DNA from: Halobacteriovorax sp.
GTDB taxonomy: Bacteria > Bdellovibrionota > Bacteriovoracia > Bacteriovoracales > Bacteriovoracaceae
DNA length: 64,000 bases
Assembly (NCBI GenBank): GCA_002720865.1
Contig: PBIO01000014.1
Span: 744,001-808,000, forward strand
Direction: 5' to 3'
Each line of letters begins with the position of its first letter. The first letter of the stretch is position 1. A model generated the notes under the pieces. It worked only from the letters and a program-made list of their open reading frames with translations, had not been told where the DNA came from and did not search any database. Below, piece by piece: positions 36,082-46,595 of this stretch. The position numbers and the translations under genes were made by a program.

Positions 36082-38976
36082 GTGATACTCTATAGTCGAT
36101 TACAATTTATTTTATTCTTATCTGCAGTGGCCGTGGTCACCGTGTTTAGTGTTCCATCTAAATTAAAACTAGGGATGATTTACTTTCATTCCTATAAGTA
36201 CGAAAAAGCCTTTGAATATTTTAATGCTGTTAAAGCTTTTGATGATGACAATGTACATGCTCTTAAAAAAATTAAAGAATACTTTCTCATTCAAGGAGAT
36301 ACAAAAAAGGCCCTTGAACTTCAAAAAAAATTAGTAGCTATAAAGCCGAAAAATTTGAATTACCTTATTGAGCTCGAGAAGCTTTATGATTGGAACCTAA
36401 TGCCCTATGAAAGACTAAAGGTGATAGAAAGAAGGGCTTCAATTTCAAAGACAAAAGCCGAAGAAGAAAAACTACTTTTACAAGCGGCTAACGGTTATCG
36501 ATGGTTAAGAAAGTATGATGATGCCAATAGAATTTTTAGTAGGCTTAAAAAAGTTGATGATATCGGATTTAAGAAAGAACTTATCGATTACTTCTTAGCA
36601 ACTCGGCAAATTGATAATGCTATTGAGCTACTCGAAGATTATACGTTAAGCGAAAACACATCTTTTAATTATAATGATTTTCTTTCGCAGGCATATCTCT
36701 TGAAAAATAACCACCAAGGAGCTTTAAAACAAGAATTGATACTTTTTTTAAATGATAAAACCGCAGGAAAGTATATTTTCACAGATAGATTTCTTGAGAA
36801 GGTTCCTAAAAAAGATATACTCAAGAAAATTAATCACCTTGAAAGGATTCTCTTTCACTATTCTGAGTTAGGGTCTATTGCCGTTATAGAAAAAATACAC
36901 ACAAAACTTTTAAATACTGTGCCTGAAGATGCTGGAATTCGATTTATGGTGGCAGAATCTCGGTATAAAAATAATCAAAAAGATGAAGCTTATAAACTAT
37001 ATAAATCCCTAACCGGTATTTCTGTTAAGAAAGACATGATTTTACTTGATGTCAGCCGAAGATTCAGCGAAATGAATAAGCACTGGGAGGCTATAGGTGT
37101 TTTAAAAAGATTAACGAGAGCTTATCCGAGAAATATCGAGTTCTTGGAGGAATTAGCGGAAGAATATAGGGAAGCAGGCGAGAAGAAAAAAGCCCTTAAA
37201 ATTTACCTTAAGATTTTTAAGCTAGAAAAGAAGAAGCTAAGAAAAAGCACTTTTATAAAATTAAGAGAAGGGCCATTGTTAGCTTTTAATAAATTTGGCC
37301 GTAAAGACAAGCCCAGTTTGATCTTAAAGAAGCCAAGAGTCATACCTGTAATTCCGATGGGGAAAATTAAGTATCGTTTAGGTGAAATTAAAACTAATCT
37401 TCAAAAATACAAAGGTCGTATTATTGAAATTTTGGAGGAAATAAATAACCCAAGGGAGTCCTTGGAAGTTTATAAGGATTTACTCAATAGTTATCCAAAC
37501 GACTTAGAGCTGATTAAGAGGATTGGTTATAATTATATAGAGCTTAACGACTTTAAATCTTCATACCCCTATTTTGAATCATACTTAAGAAGGCATAAAT
37601 ATGACTTAGATAGCTTGGAGATCTTAGCAGGCCGAGATATTCAAAATAAAGATTTTAATGCTGCTCTAGAAAAACTATCCAAAATTAAAGAAAAAAAAGG
37701 AATAGAATTTTTTAATATATACACAATTGGAATGCTAGAAGAGTCCTACTTTCATACTGGAAATAAAATGAGTAGGGAAAATATATGCAAGCAAATATTT
37801 CAGAAAAAATTGCCTGGAAAAAAAGTTAAATTCAATGAATCTGATAGAGTTGAATTAGAGATTAGATGCTTAGAAAGAGCTGGTGAGCGCGATAAAGCAT
37901 ATGCGCTATTATCTGAATTAGTAGACAAAAACCCAAGAGATCCAAGATTATTAACAGTATTTGTTTACTACGAAATTGAGCTTAGAAATCTAGAGTCGGC
38001 GAGAGCGACGTTAGATTTTTTATATTCTCAAAATTTGTATACCCAGGAAAACAAAGATCAAGAGCAGTACTTAAATGAAGTGAAAGAGGCTATAAAGTAT
38101 GATTACTCTTGGGACCTTGAAGCACTCGGGAAATTTCATTGGTCAAAGAACTATGCTTACTACCAAAGTGATTTAAGAGTAGGAAAAAGGTTTAACAAGT
38201 ATCGATTGGGTTTATGGAATAAACAAGTATTGACTTCTAAAGATGGAAACCAGGATCATGGCTTCTTTGCACCACATATTTCATTTTTTAATGATTCTGA
38301 CAGTTTGGAGTTAGGTTATGCCGTCACCAATGGACATAAAGAGTTAGATGCACCTATTTATGTTAATGCATATTTTGGCAGATGGAACGCATTTAAATTA
38401 TTCCTTTCATTTAAAAATTCAGTTGGAGAGTATCAAAATGCCACCCTCGCCAATGAGAAAAAATCTTATACAAGAAGTCTAGTTGCCTATTTCAACGAAA
38501 AACATTTGATGAAAAAAGATATTTGGGAAAGTTCAATAGGCTTTGAATCAATCACCTATAGGGAAGAAGATGGTGAGAATGTATTTTTAAATACGGAGTA
38601 CCTGGCCCCAATAGGCGGAAGAAAACAGTTTCATATGGGGGTGCAGCTATATTACAGAACATTATCCAGCTCTTTTCCAGGTATTAAAACAATTTATGGA
38701 AGTGGAAGTGAAGCTTATTATGTAGTTCTTAGAAAAGAAATTACCTTCGAAGAAAAATTAAATAAATATATAAAGGGCGCTATCAAATTAAGTATTGGCG
38801 GCGATCAAAAAAGAAACATCTCGTTTGGAAGTTCATATGACGTATTGGCCGAAGTTTATGGCCGCTATGGAGTTGCAAAAGGATGGAGACTCTATACCGA
38901 ATATTTTAAAGAAACAGACAGCTTTAGCTCAGGAAACTCAGGAAACTTTGGGTTTTCATGGAATCATTGGTTTTAG
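36082..38976 (+). CDS. PelB-like TPR protein with C-terminal outer-membrane barrel
   Basis: One N-terminal membrane segment (about 6-24), then a long array of TPR-like repeats (for example YEKAFEYFNAV, DTKKALELQKKL) to about residue 680, then a strand-rich region of about 280 residues ending in ...GFSWNHWF, with a terminal Phe typical of outer-membrane barrels. This is the plan of PelB, the Pel exporter with periplasmic TPR scaffold. At 964 residues it is shorter than Pseudomonas PelB. GTG start with AAGGA upstream. First gene of the Pel-type operon. Confidence 0.7.
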   Translation: MILYSRLQFILFLSAVAVVTVFSVPSKLKLGMIYFHSYKYEKAFEYFNAVKAFDDDNVHALKKIKEYFLIQGDTKKALELQKKLVAIKPKNLNYLIELEKLYDWNLMPYERLKVIERRASISKTKAEEEKLLLQAANGYRWLRKYDDANRIFSRLKKVDDIGFKKELIDYFLATRQIDNAIELLEDYTLSENTSFNYNDFLSQAYLLKNNHQGALKQELILFLNDKTAGKYIFTDRFLEKVPKKDILKKINHLERILFHYSELGSIAVIEKIHTKLLNTVPEDAGIRFMVAESRYKNNQKDEAYKLYKSLTGISVKKDMILLDVSRRFSEMNKHWEAIGVLKRLTRAYPRNIEFLEELAEEYREAGEKKKALKIYLKIFKLEKKKLRKSTFIKLREGPLLAFNKFGRKDKPSLILKKPRVIPVIPMGKIKYRLGEIKTNLQKYKGRIIEILEEINNPRESLEVYKDLLNSYPNDLELIKRIGYNYIELNDFKSSYPYFESYLRRHKYDLDSLEILAGRDIQNKDFNAALEKLSKIKEKKGIEFFNIYTIGMLEESYFHTGNKMSRENICKQIFQKKLPGKKVKFNESDRVELEIRCLERAGERDKAYALLSELVDKNPRDPRLLTVFVYYEIELRNLESARATLDFLYSQNLYTQENKDQEQYLNEVKEAIKYDYSWDLEALGKFHWSKNYAYYQSDLRVGKRFNKYRLGLWNKQVLTSKDGNQDHGFFAPHISFFNDSDSLELGYAVTNGHKELDAPIYVNAYFGRWNAFKLFLSFKNSVGEYQNATLANEKKSYTRSLVAYFNEKHLMKKDIWESSIGFESITYREEDGENVFLNTEYLAPIGGRKQFHMGVQLYYRTLSSSFPGIKTIYGSGSEAYYVVLRKEITFEEKLNKYIKGAIKLSIGGDQKRNISFGSSYDVLAEVYGRYGVAKGWRLYTEYFKETDSFSSGNSGNFGFSWNHWF

Positions 38977-38982
38977 GAAATT

Positions 38983-39360
38983 ATGGATCAAAAAGAATTG
39001 AAATTACTTGTATTAGATGACTCAAAAGAATTCGTTTTCTTATTAACGAGCCTACTTACCTTTCATGAAATTCATGTAGAGACGGAATCTAACCCTTTAA
39101 AAGCTTTAGATTTGGCGGAGGCTGAAAAGTTTGACCTTATCATTTCCGACTACATGATGGACGAAATGGATGGAATTTCTTTTTCTGAAAAAGTAAGAGG
39201 AACAAGTAAAAACTCGGAAACGAGAATTATTTTATTAACAGCTAAACATCTTGAGAACGAAGAGCTTTCAAAAGTTAGTGAAATGGGACTTGTTTATGTA
39301 AACAAGCCAATACTCCCGAATGATTTATATAAAAAGGTAATGGACACGATTAGGAACTAG
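38983..39360 (+). CDS. Stand-alone response regulator receiver
   Basis: A single receiver domain of 125 residues: acidic pair DD (12-13), phospho-acceptor D56 in LIISDYMMDEMDG, LLTAK and KPI with the conserved Lys. No output domain. It lies six bases after the PelB-like gene and one base before pelD, so it is embedded in the Pel operon, where it could pass phosphate control to Pel synthesis or act as a relay. Not a standard pel gene. Confidence 0.85.
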   Translation: MDQKELKLLVLDDSKEFVFLLTSLLTFHEIHVETESNPLKALDLAEAEKFDLIISDYMMDEMDGISFSEKVRGTSKNSETRIILLTAKHLENEELSKVSEMGLVYVNKPILPNDLYKKVMDTIRN

Positions 39361-39361
39361 T

Positions 39362-40741
39362 ATGAAGGACTGGAAGTTTACGAAAGATATGATGTTGATT
39401 GCCATTATCATTTTGGCAACAGCCGGATTATTTTATTTAAACAATAAAGAGAATCCAGCAATGCTTGGTTTTACACCACATCCATTTTTTGTGATAAGTA
39501 TCCTTATCGCGGCCTTTTATGGTTTTAGACATTCTGTATTCTCTTCCACATTTTCAACCGGCTTATATTTTATCTTACTTCATAACCAAATCGATTATGA
39601 TGAAGTTGAATCCATTGTGGGATTTGAGTATATTTCAATGCCTCTATCGATGATTTTCATTTCGATGCTTGTTGGGGAACTTAAACAAAGAACAATTCGC
39701 GACTTAGGTGATGCCAATAAGGAAATTCTTGAAAAAGATACTTTAATAGATAGTCTAGAAAGAAAAATTGATATCGGTAATAAAGAAGTTGGTGAGCTAA
39801 AACAAAGGCTTGTTAGTAAGCTTGAGACGATGGAAGAAATTTATGATATTGGCCTTGGGTTATACAAAAATAATATTGACGAACTCTTTCCTAACTTCTT
39901 GGTAATCCTTCATAAACATTTAGGCGTAGAAGGGGCAAGCATATATTTAAAGTCAAAAAGCAAACTCAATGATGGGAAGTTTAAGTTAGCAAAAGGATTT
40001 CCATTTTCGGATGATTTTCCAATTCAGATAAACAGTTTTTCAACTGATGATATACTTTTTAGAAAAGCTTTTAAAAAACAGAAGTTAGTGACTGTTAGAG
40101 ATGTTAGTTCAAAAGAAGAGTTTGAAGCCTGGGGAAAGCAAACAGTAATCTCTGTTCCTGTGGTCGTTGGAGGAGAGGTTCATGCAATAGTGAACGTACA
40201 CAATATTCCGTTCTTGAAGTACACTCCAACAACCTTCAAAAAACTGGAGTTACTAGTACGTTGGCTATCTCAGTCGCTACAGTACGCTATGAATTACGAA
40301 GGATATTCAAAATATTCAGTCTTAGATGAAACCCTACATATATATAAAAATAATTATTTTCATGAAAGGCTGGAAGAGGAGCTAGTAGAAGCTGATAAAT
40401 ATAATACCCCACTAAGTGTAGTTAAGTTATCAGTTGAGAACTTTGAAGCCGTTAGCGAAGTTAAGAAAGTTCCATATAAAAAGATCTTAAGTGATGTCTG
40501 CCTTAGGATGACGAGGCGTAGAGACTGTGTTGCGGAAGGAAGAAATGAAAGTGAATTTTTGCTTATAATTCCAAACCTAAATGAAAAAGGAGGGGAGGAA
40601 TTTAAGAAAAGGATTGAGGGGGAGATTAAAAAGTTTAACTTAACTAATGAAGCTCACACACCTCTAGACTTTGATATTAAAAGTTATTTTGTTTCGGCCC
40701 GCGATACGAAGGCGAGCGATGTTATGAAAGGTCTACAATAG
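39362..40741 (+). CDS. pelD: PelD-like c-di-GMP receptor
   Basis: Four hydrophobic segments in the first 110 residues, a coiled coil (about 110-155), a GAF domain (about 155-310) and a degenerate GGDEF domain (about 330-459), which is the PelD layout. The cyclase signature is lost (GRNESEF instead of GG[D/E]EF) but an RxxD pattern (R385-R386-R387-D388) sits at the expected inhibitory-site position, so the protein should bind c-di-GMP without making it. In Pseudomonas this binding switches Pel synthesis on. Stop overlaps the pelE start. Confidence 0.83.
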   Translation: MKDWKFTKDMMLIAIIILATAGLFYLNNKENPAMLGFTPHPFFVISILIAAFYGFRHSVFSSTFSTGLYFILLHNQIDYDEVESIVGFEYISMPLSMIFISMLVGELKQRTIRDLGDANKEILEKDTLIDSLERKIDIGNKEVGELKQRLVSKLETMEEIYDIGLGLYKNNIDELFPNFLVILHKHLGVEGASIYLKSKSKLNDGKFKLAKGFPFSDDFPIQINSFSTDDILFRKAFKKQKLVTVRDVSSKEEFEAWGKQTVISVPVVVGGEVHAIVNVHNIPFLKYTPTTFKKLELLVRWLSQSLQYAMNYEGYSKYSVLDETLHIYKNNYFHERLEEELVEADKYNTPLSVVKLSVENFEAVSEVKKVPYKKILSDVCLRMTRRRDCVAEGRNESEFLLIIPNLNEKGGEEFKKRIEGEIKKFNLTNEAHTPLDFDIKSYFVSARDTKASDVMKGLQ

Positions 40742-41778
40742 TGTTCTTAATATCACTCTCGATATTCTTTAAGCTTATTTTTATAGTAGGTCTTCTTGCA
40801 CAGTTTATTAGTGAAAATATCTTCTTATTTCTTTTAAATCCTTTAACTGCTATTGCCATCAGTTATTTTATAAACAAGAAATATCGTAAACCTCTCGTTG
40901 CCGTAAGTTTCTTTGTTCTCGATTGTTTTTTACCTATTTTTGGGTTTGTTTCAATGTGTATTTTTATCGCTCTTGGTCCACTCTATAGAAAAATCTATCA
41001 AGATTCTAAGATTGACGTATATGACATTCCAATGGGAGAAGAAACCTTCAATGAGTATGCTTTCCAAAAAAGAATTCTAATCCAAGGAGAGAATGAAGAG
41101 GCCGTAGACGACGAGCTATATGAGAATTTCCAGATTCAACCTTATCTAGATGTTTTTAATGAAGAAGACTTGGACTTAAAGCTTAATGCCATCGAAAAAC
41201 TATCTAGGTCTCTAACTAGTGAAAGCGTAGAGATTTTGAAAAAAGCACTAGATGATCCCTCCTATGAGGTAAGGTATTTTGCCAATAGCGCTTTGGAAAA
41301 AATAGAAAAGAAAATGTTTTCAAAAATAGATGTCGCCTCAGAAAATATAAAAAGGTTCCCAGATGAGCACCATAATTATAACAATAGGGGACAGCTGTAT
41401 TTAGACTCTTACTTCTTAGGCTTTTTAGATTCTTCTATTAAGGAGTTCTTTTTAGAAAAGTCCTTGTACGATTTTATCTTTAGTTTACAGCTAAAACCCG
41501 GGCAATCAAAGCTCTACTTAAAGATCACTCAAATTTATCTGCAGCAAAAAGACTTTGAAAAAGTTTTAGAGATAGCGGATCAGGCACTTGAAAATGAACT
41601 AAGCATGGAAGACAGGGCCAAAATTCGATTCTATCGAGCTGAAGCGAATTATAATTTAAAAGAATTTCAAAAAATATCTGAAGATTGTGACTCCGTTAAT
41701 GAGGTCGGGATTCTCTATAGCAAAGTTAGAGAATCAAGCGACTGGTGGGCAGAAAGTGGAATTAAAGAAAGTAAATGA
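40741..41778 (+). CDS. PelE-like membrane TPR/HEAT protein
   Basis: Three to four hydrophobic stretches in the first 95 residues, then a soluble part with one HEAT-like repeat (LKKALDDPSYEVRYFANSALEKI) and TPR-like helices (LYLKITQIYLQQKDFEKVLEIADQALE). PelE is a short membrane protein with TPRs that bridges PelD and the export machinery; size and position after pelD fit. GTG start overlaps the pelD stop. Confidence 0.65.
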   Translation: MFLISLSIFFKLIFIVGLLAQFISENIFLFLLNPLTAIAISYFINKKYRKPLVAVSFFVLDCFLPIFGFVSMCIFIALGPLYRKIYQDSKIDVYDIPMGEETFNEYAFQKRILIQGENEEAVDDELYENFQIQPYLDVFNEEDLDLKLNAIEKLSRSLTSESVEILKKALDDPSYEVRYFANSALEKIEKKMFSKIDVASENIKRFPDEHHNYNNRGQLYLDSYFLGFLDSSIKEFFLEKSLYDFIFSLQLKPGQSKLYLKITQIYLQQKDFEKVLEIADQALENELSMEDRAKIRFYRAEANYNLKEFQKISEDCDSVNEVGILYSKVRESSDWWAESGIKESK

Positions 41779-43705
41779 CATTCTTCTCGGTCTAAGCTCT
41801 ACAGATTGGGCTGAAAGAACCGATTCGCTACAAAAGCTTACCGAACTCAAAGATAGAGAGGAAGTGCTATTTCTATTTAAAAGAATTTGGCGGGATAAAG
41901 ATACCGCTCATGTCTTCGCATTTTTACAATTGATGGAAAACTTACTAGAGGAAAAAGATATAAACCTTGTTGGTCTATCACTTTTTTGTCTTTCTCACTT
42001 TAGGGAGTACGAGAATATAAAGGTAAAGGCCGAAAGCAATAAATTACTAGAAAATTTCCTTGAATCTCCCACTATCTATCGCTTTGTAAAAGTTGCGGCT
42101 TTTAGAAACTGCTGGGAAATAGCACCTATTGGAATTAAGGAATATCTTACGAGAACAATAGGAGAAAGAAATTATTTTGAATTAGTACCACTAATTTTAA
42201 CTAATTTTCAGCACCTTAATAGGCCCTTAATTACTCTAACAATTGGAGTTATCAAAAAGCTTGAAGACCCTAGAGGAGTAAGGTTTTTAAAAGAGATTGC
42301 CAAAGAATCAGATGATTCCGTTGTGATAAATCTTTGCTTAGATGGTTTAGAGAGAATAGGGAATTTCTTTGATGGCTTCTTTTATAAACTTTACTTAAAT
42401 CACGAAGACAAGAAGATTAGGCAAACTGCAATTAGAGGAATATCAAGCCTAATGCAACAGTACTCTCTTCCTTATTTGAAAAAAACCTACATAGGAAGTG
42501 ATTCCTTAGATACTAAGCTAGACGTAATTAATAACATTGGTAAGGTTCAGCACAAAAAAGCAGGTACTTTTTTAATCTCTTTATATGAACAAGAAAAAGA
42601 CGAAGAGCTAATTACTAAGCTCGAATGGGCCCTGCAGTCTCTTGATAAAAAATTCGTAGTTGATCCATTAATAGAACTATTTACAAAAAGCTCCGATAAA
42701 ATTAGGTTTAGAATTTTAACTTTCTTCGGGGAGATCTATCACGAAAAATGTTTTAGACTTTTAAGAAACGTGATTAATGGAAATTACAATGAGTTCATAA
42801 CTGTTTCTGCGCTCGACTCTATTGCTATCTACGACAATATGGAGATGGCTAAAGAAATAGAGAAGATAGCGTTATCTCCAGAAAACCCTTTGAGTTACTA
42901 TGCTTTGATCTCACTGTATCATCACGACTCTTATGATCATGAAGGGCTAATTACAAAATTTATTAATTTGGAAACGAGCTTAGAGCATCCAGGCCATCAG
43001 ATTCTATTAAATGTCATAAGAGGAAAAAATATCTCAAGGCAAAATAGTAAGAGGTTAGAAGTATATGTTGAGAAGACACTATCCTCTGAAGTAAGCAATA
43101 ACGCCTATCTTGCAATTGAATGTGCAGCTACAATTTTTAATAAAGCAATCTTTAAGAGACTTATTTATATCAGCCATCAAACTAAAAATAAGTTTATTGC
43201 TAAAACATGCGTTGAAACATTAATAAAAATTTTAGGGCGAGATCCAAATATGCTAGTCGCGAGCCCAGACATATTGCTAGATAATAGGATTCTAGAACAT
43301 TTCAATCCTGTAAGAATGAAAAGAGATTTCCTTTTTACATTATTGCGGATTATCGAAGATGTCGGTTGGGATCACTATAAACCTTTTATTGATAAGTTCG
43401 GAAAATATATTGCTGAAAACGTAAAAACATATTTAGCTTCATGGGATACAGTAGAAGAACTATCAATGATGCTAGAGCTACTTAATAGAGTCGATTTTGA
43501 AGCCAACTATGAAATTGTTGAATATCTCGTTGAAGATATTTATCAGCATAGTAACCCTAGTAATCAATTTTTAATTTTAAATATTGTAACAGAGTTTAAT
43601 CACCCTGATTTCTTAGATTTTATTATTAATGAGTCTTTAAAAGGACAGAAGTTTGGAGAAGTCGGATATGAATTGGTGCAACGTTTTGTGGATGGGATAG
43701 TTTAA
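41756..43705 (+). CDS. Large HEAT-repeat protein inside the Pel operon
   Basis: About 650 residues of helical HEAT-type pairs from end to end (LKEIAKESDDSVVINLCLDGLERI; KKIRQTAIRGISSLM), no signal peptide and no membrane segment, hence cytoplasmic. Start uncertain: GTG at 41756 overlaps pelE by 23 bases; earlier in-frame starts exist back to 41687. It overlaps pelF by one base (TAATG). Not a known Pel component; a scaffold for the PelD-PelE-PelF-PelG complex is a reasonable guess. Confidence 0.6.
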   Translation: MELKKVNDILLGLSSTDWAERTDSLQKLTELKDREEVLFLFKRIWRDKDTAHVFAFLQLMENLLEEKDINLVGLSLFCLSHFREYENIKVKAESNKLLENFLESPTIYRFVKVAAFRNCWEIAPIGIKEYLTRTIGERNYFELVPLILTNFQHLNRPLITLTIGVIKKLEDPRGVRFLKEIAKESDDSVVINLCLDGLERIGNFFDGFFYKLYLNHEDKKIRQTAIRGISSLMQQYSLPYLKKTYIGSDSLDTKLDVINNIGKVQHKKAGTFLISLYEQEKDEELITKLEWALQSLDKKFVVDPLIELFTKSSDKIRFRILTFFGEIYHEKCFRLLRNVINGNYNEFITVSALDSIAIYDNMEMAKEIEKIALSPENPLSYYALISLYHHDSYDHEGLITKFINLETSLEHPGHQILLNVIRGKNISRQNSKRLEVYVEKTLSSEVSNNAYLAIECAATIFNKAIFKRLIYISHQTKNKFIAKTCVETLIKILGRDPNMLVASPDILLDNRILEHFNPVRMKRDFLFTLLRIIEDVGWDHYKPFIDKFGKYIAENVKTYLASWDTVEELSMMLELLNRVDFEANYEIVEYLVEDIYQHSNPSNQFLILNIVTEFNHPDFLDFIINESLKGQKFGEVGYELVQRFVDGIV

Positions 43706-45192
43706 TGAGTGATGTCTGTTTGATTCTAGAGGGAACTTATCCTTATGTCGCAGGAGGGGTTTCGACTTGTGTTTATCAATTGATAAAGGAAACTCCTCAT
43801 ATCAAATATAGTATCGTCTATATTGGGGCAACTCAAGACTCTCTTAAAGAATACAAATACCCAATTCCAGATAATGTAAAATTAATAAAAGAGCTCTTTT
43901 TATTCGATTACGATCTTAAAGGTAAAACAAAAGAGCTAGGAATTGACTTTGATTTTGCTAAGCTCACAGAGTTCCATAAGGGATTACGAAAGGGCAAGGT
44001 TGATGGTTTTAAAGAATTTTATCATAAGTTCTTCGACCCCGATAAAAGAGTTTGTGATCCAATAGAGTTAATGGAAAGCAAAGAAGCTTGGGATTTTTTA
44101 GTACAATTTTATGAGAGACAATTTACGGGTGAAAATGGACTTTCATTTATCGATTATTTTTACTCATGGCGCTTTACCCATTATCCCATGTTTAAAATAT
44201 TATCGGCAGATATTCCAAGGGCACACCTCTATCACTCTCTTTGTACTGGCTACGCAGGTCTTTTAGGAGCAGCCGCAAGTATTAAATATAAAAGACCATA
44301 TGTTTTGACCGAACACGGTATCTATAGTCATGAAAGAGAAATCGAGATTTATCAGGCTGATTGGATTTACAATACTGACAAGGATTATAGGGCCAAAAAG
44401 AATTTAAGTTATTTTAAGGAATGGTGGATTAAAACATTCCATTTCTTTTCTAAGGTCGCCTATCACCACGCAGATGTTATCACGACTCTCTACCAAGGAA
44501 ATAAAGAAAGACAAATTGGCTATGGGGCAAAGAGATCAAAAATTGAACTCATTCCCAATGGAATTAGAGTAGAGGATTTTACGGAAATAAAAGATAGCTC
44601 GGAAAAAAACGAAAAAAAGGCGATCGCTCTGGTGGGTAGGGTCGTTCCAATTAAAGATATAAAAACATTTATTAAATCAATCTCATACGTAAAATCAAAA
44701 ACAAAAGATTTCGTTGCCTATATCATGGGACCTACGGATGAAGATGAGGATTATTTCGAAGACTGTAAGAGATTGGTTGGCCTACTCGGGCTTGAAGAGC
44801 ACGTCGTTTTCACGGGTCGTGTGGATATTAAGGAGTACTTTAAGAAAGTTGACTTACTCGTCCTATCCTCTATTTCTGAGGGGCAACCGATGGTTATTTT
44901 AGAAGGATATGCCGCAGGTATTCCGACTGTCGCTACTGACGTCGGGGGATGCAAGGAACTTATTTACGGCGGGAGTGAGTTAGATAAAGAGATTGGTCCA
45001 GGGGGCCTTGTTGTTCCTTTTGGAAAACCTGATGATCTAGGTGAGGCCATAACGAAGCTATTGCTTGATGAGGAAAAGTTAGAAAAGCTGGGTCAAAACG
45101 GATTTAAAAGAGTTAAAAAGTTTTATCAAGAAAATATGACCGTGACTAATTATATGAATGTCTACAATAGGTATTTATCAAGTAGTCTTTAG
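43705..45192 (+). CDS. pelF: PelF glycosyltransferase
   Basis: GT4-family glycosyltransferase that polymerises Pel sugar from UDP-sugar in the cytoplasm. The N-terminus CLILEGTYPYVAGGVSTCVY is the PelF signature; later LTEHGIYSHEREIE, IPNGI, ALVGRVVPIKDIKTFI, SSISEGQPMVILEGYAAGIP and ATDVGGCKELI are the donor-binding features. Length 495 is typical. One base of overlap upstream, eight bases to pelG. Confidence 0.95.
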   Translation: MSDVCLILEGTYPYVAGGVSTCVYQLIKETPHIKYSIVYIGATQDSLKEYKYPIPDNVKLIKELFLFDYDLKGKTKELGIDFDFAKLTEFHKGLRKGKVDGFKEFYHKFFDPDKRVCDPIELMESKEAWDFLVQFYERQFTGENGLSFIDYFYSWRFTHYPMFKILSADIPRAHLYHSLCTGYAGLLGAAASIKYKRPYVLTEHGIYSHEREIEIYQADWIYNTDKDYRAKKNLSYFKEWWIKTFHFFSKVAYHHADVITTLYQGNKERQIGYGAKRSKIELIPNGIRVEDFTEIKDSSEKNEKKAIALVGRVVPIKDIKTFIKSISYVKSKTKDFVAYIMGPTDEDEDYFEDCKRLVGLLGLEEHVVFTGRVDIKEYFKKVDLLVLSSISEGQPMVILEGYAAGIPTVATDVGGCKELIYGGSELDKEIGPGGLVVPFGKPDDLGEAITKLLLDEEKLEKLGQNGFKRVKKFYQENMTVTNYMNVYNRYLSSSL

Positions 45193-45200
45193 GATTTGAG

Positions 45201-46595
45201 ATGGCTGGAATAGGTTTTAGACTTACTAAATATTTTGAGCATGATGATTTATTGGGGAATATCAAAGGAAGTATCTACTCAATTATTATTAGTACGGGCC
45301 CTTGGCTTATTTCAGTTTTGGCGGTTGCGTTTGTTTCTTATTTTGCCCAAAGACAGTTAGATAATCATGATCTCTATGTTTTAAAGGCTATGATTTGTTA
45401 CACCTATGCAGGAAGCTTAATTCTTTTTGGTGCCATTGAAATGCCTGTAACGAGGTTTTTGGCCGATAAGCTCTATATTAGAGATCTAACGACTTTTAGA
45501 AATGTTTTTCTAACAATTTTGATAATGTTTACAATAGTAGGAGCGATAATTTCTGCGATCTTCTATTCCTTTTTTGATTACGATATTGTTGTTAAATTTA
45601 TGGCGACCGCTTTTTTTATTAGTGTTCTAGCTATTTGGGTTAATATGATTTTCCTAAGTGCTGCAAAAAATTATCATCAAATAGTCATTAGCTTTTTTAT
45701 AGGAGGGGTCCTCTCTGTTGTTTCTTCGCTGATTTTAGGGAATTATTATGGACTCGGGGGATATGTCCTGGGATTCTCTATGGGGCAGGCAGCGATAGCC
45801 GTACTTCTTACTAGGAACTTGTTTTCGGAGTTTGCAGATTACGATTATATTAGTCTTGAGTTTGTCTCTTATTTTAAAAGATATAGAACCATGATCTTCG
45901 TGGGACTATTTTATTACTTAGGAATTTGGGTAGATAAGTTTATTTTTTGGTTTGCTGGGGTTGGGGAGCAAGTTGAGGCTCTTTTTTATACGAATCAGTA
46001 CTACGATACGGCCATGTTTTTGGCTTACCTGACCATCGTACCGAGCTTTGCCGTATTTCTCGTTCAAGTAGAGACTAATTTCTATGTGAAATATGCTTAT
46101 TATTTTAGATCAATTGAAAGTAAAAATAATTTAAAATTTTTAAACGATTCTGTTTCTGAAATTATTGCGGCCTTAAAAAGAACAACAATCTCTCTTTTGA
46201 AGATTCAAACATTTGTTACGATTATCACGTGGTATTTCTCTGAACAGATTTTAAATTTCCTACATCTACCAAGTATGATGGAGCCCATGTTCAAATATGG
46301 TGTTATTGGAGCGTATTTACAGATTTTGTTTTTAGTATTGAATATTATCCTACTTTACTTTAAGCAAGCGAAGCAGGCAGCCTTTAATTATGGAATCTTC
46401 TTTGTGACTAATACAGTATTTAGTCTTATTTCAACAAAACTAAGTATTCAGTTTTTCGGACTGGGGTACTTATTATCATGCTTGATTACCCTAATTGTAA
46501 CTTTTGTGACGTTGAATCAGACATTAGGACAACTTAATTATTTAACCTTTATGAGACAACCCCTTACGAGGAAAAACTTTGGCGATGAATTATAA
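45201..46595 (+). CDS. pelG: PelG inner-membrane transporter-like protein
   Basis: Starts with MAGIGFRLTKYF, the PelG hallmark, followed by ISTGPWLISVLAV and about twelve hydrophobic segments in a Wzx/MATE-like arrangement. With PelD, PelE and PelF it forms the inner-membrane Pel synthase complex. Length 464 is standard. Its stop overlaps the mepA-like gene by eleven bases. Confidence 0.94.
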   Translation: MAGIGFRLTKYFEHDDLLGNIKGSIYSIIISTGPWLISVLAVAFVSYFAQRQLDNHDLYVLKAMICYTYAGSLILFGAIEMPVTRFLADKLYIRDLTTFRNVFLTILIMFTIVGAIISAIFYSFFDYDIVVKFMATAFFISVLAIWVNMIFLSAAKNYHQIVISFFIGGVLSVVSSLILGNYYGLGGYVLGFSMGQAAIAVLLTRNLFSEFADYDYISLEFVSYFKRYRTMIFVGLFYYLGIWVDKFIFWFAGVGEQVEALFYTNQYYDTAMFLAYLTIVPSFAVFLVQVETNFYVKYAYYFRSIESKNNLKFLNDSVSEIIAALKRTTISLLKIQTFVTIITWYFSEQILNFLHLPSMMEPMFKYGVIGAYLQILFLVLNIILLYFKQAKQAAFNYGIFFVTNTVFSLISTKLSIQFFGLGYLLSCLITLIVTFVTLNQTLGQLNYLTFMRQPLTRKNFGDEL

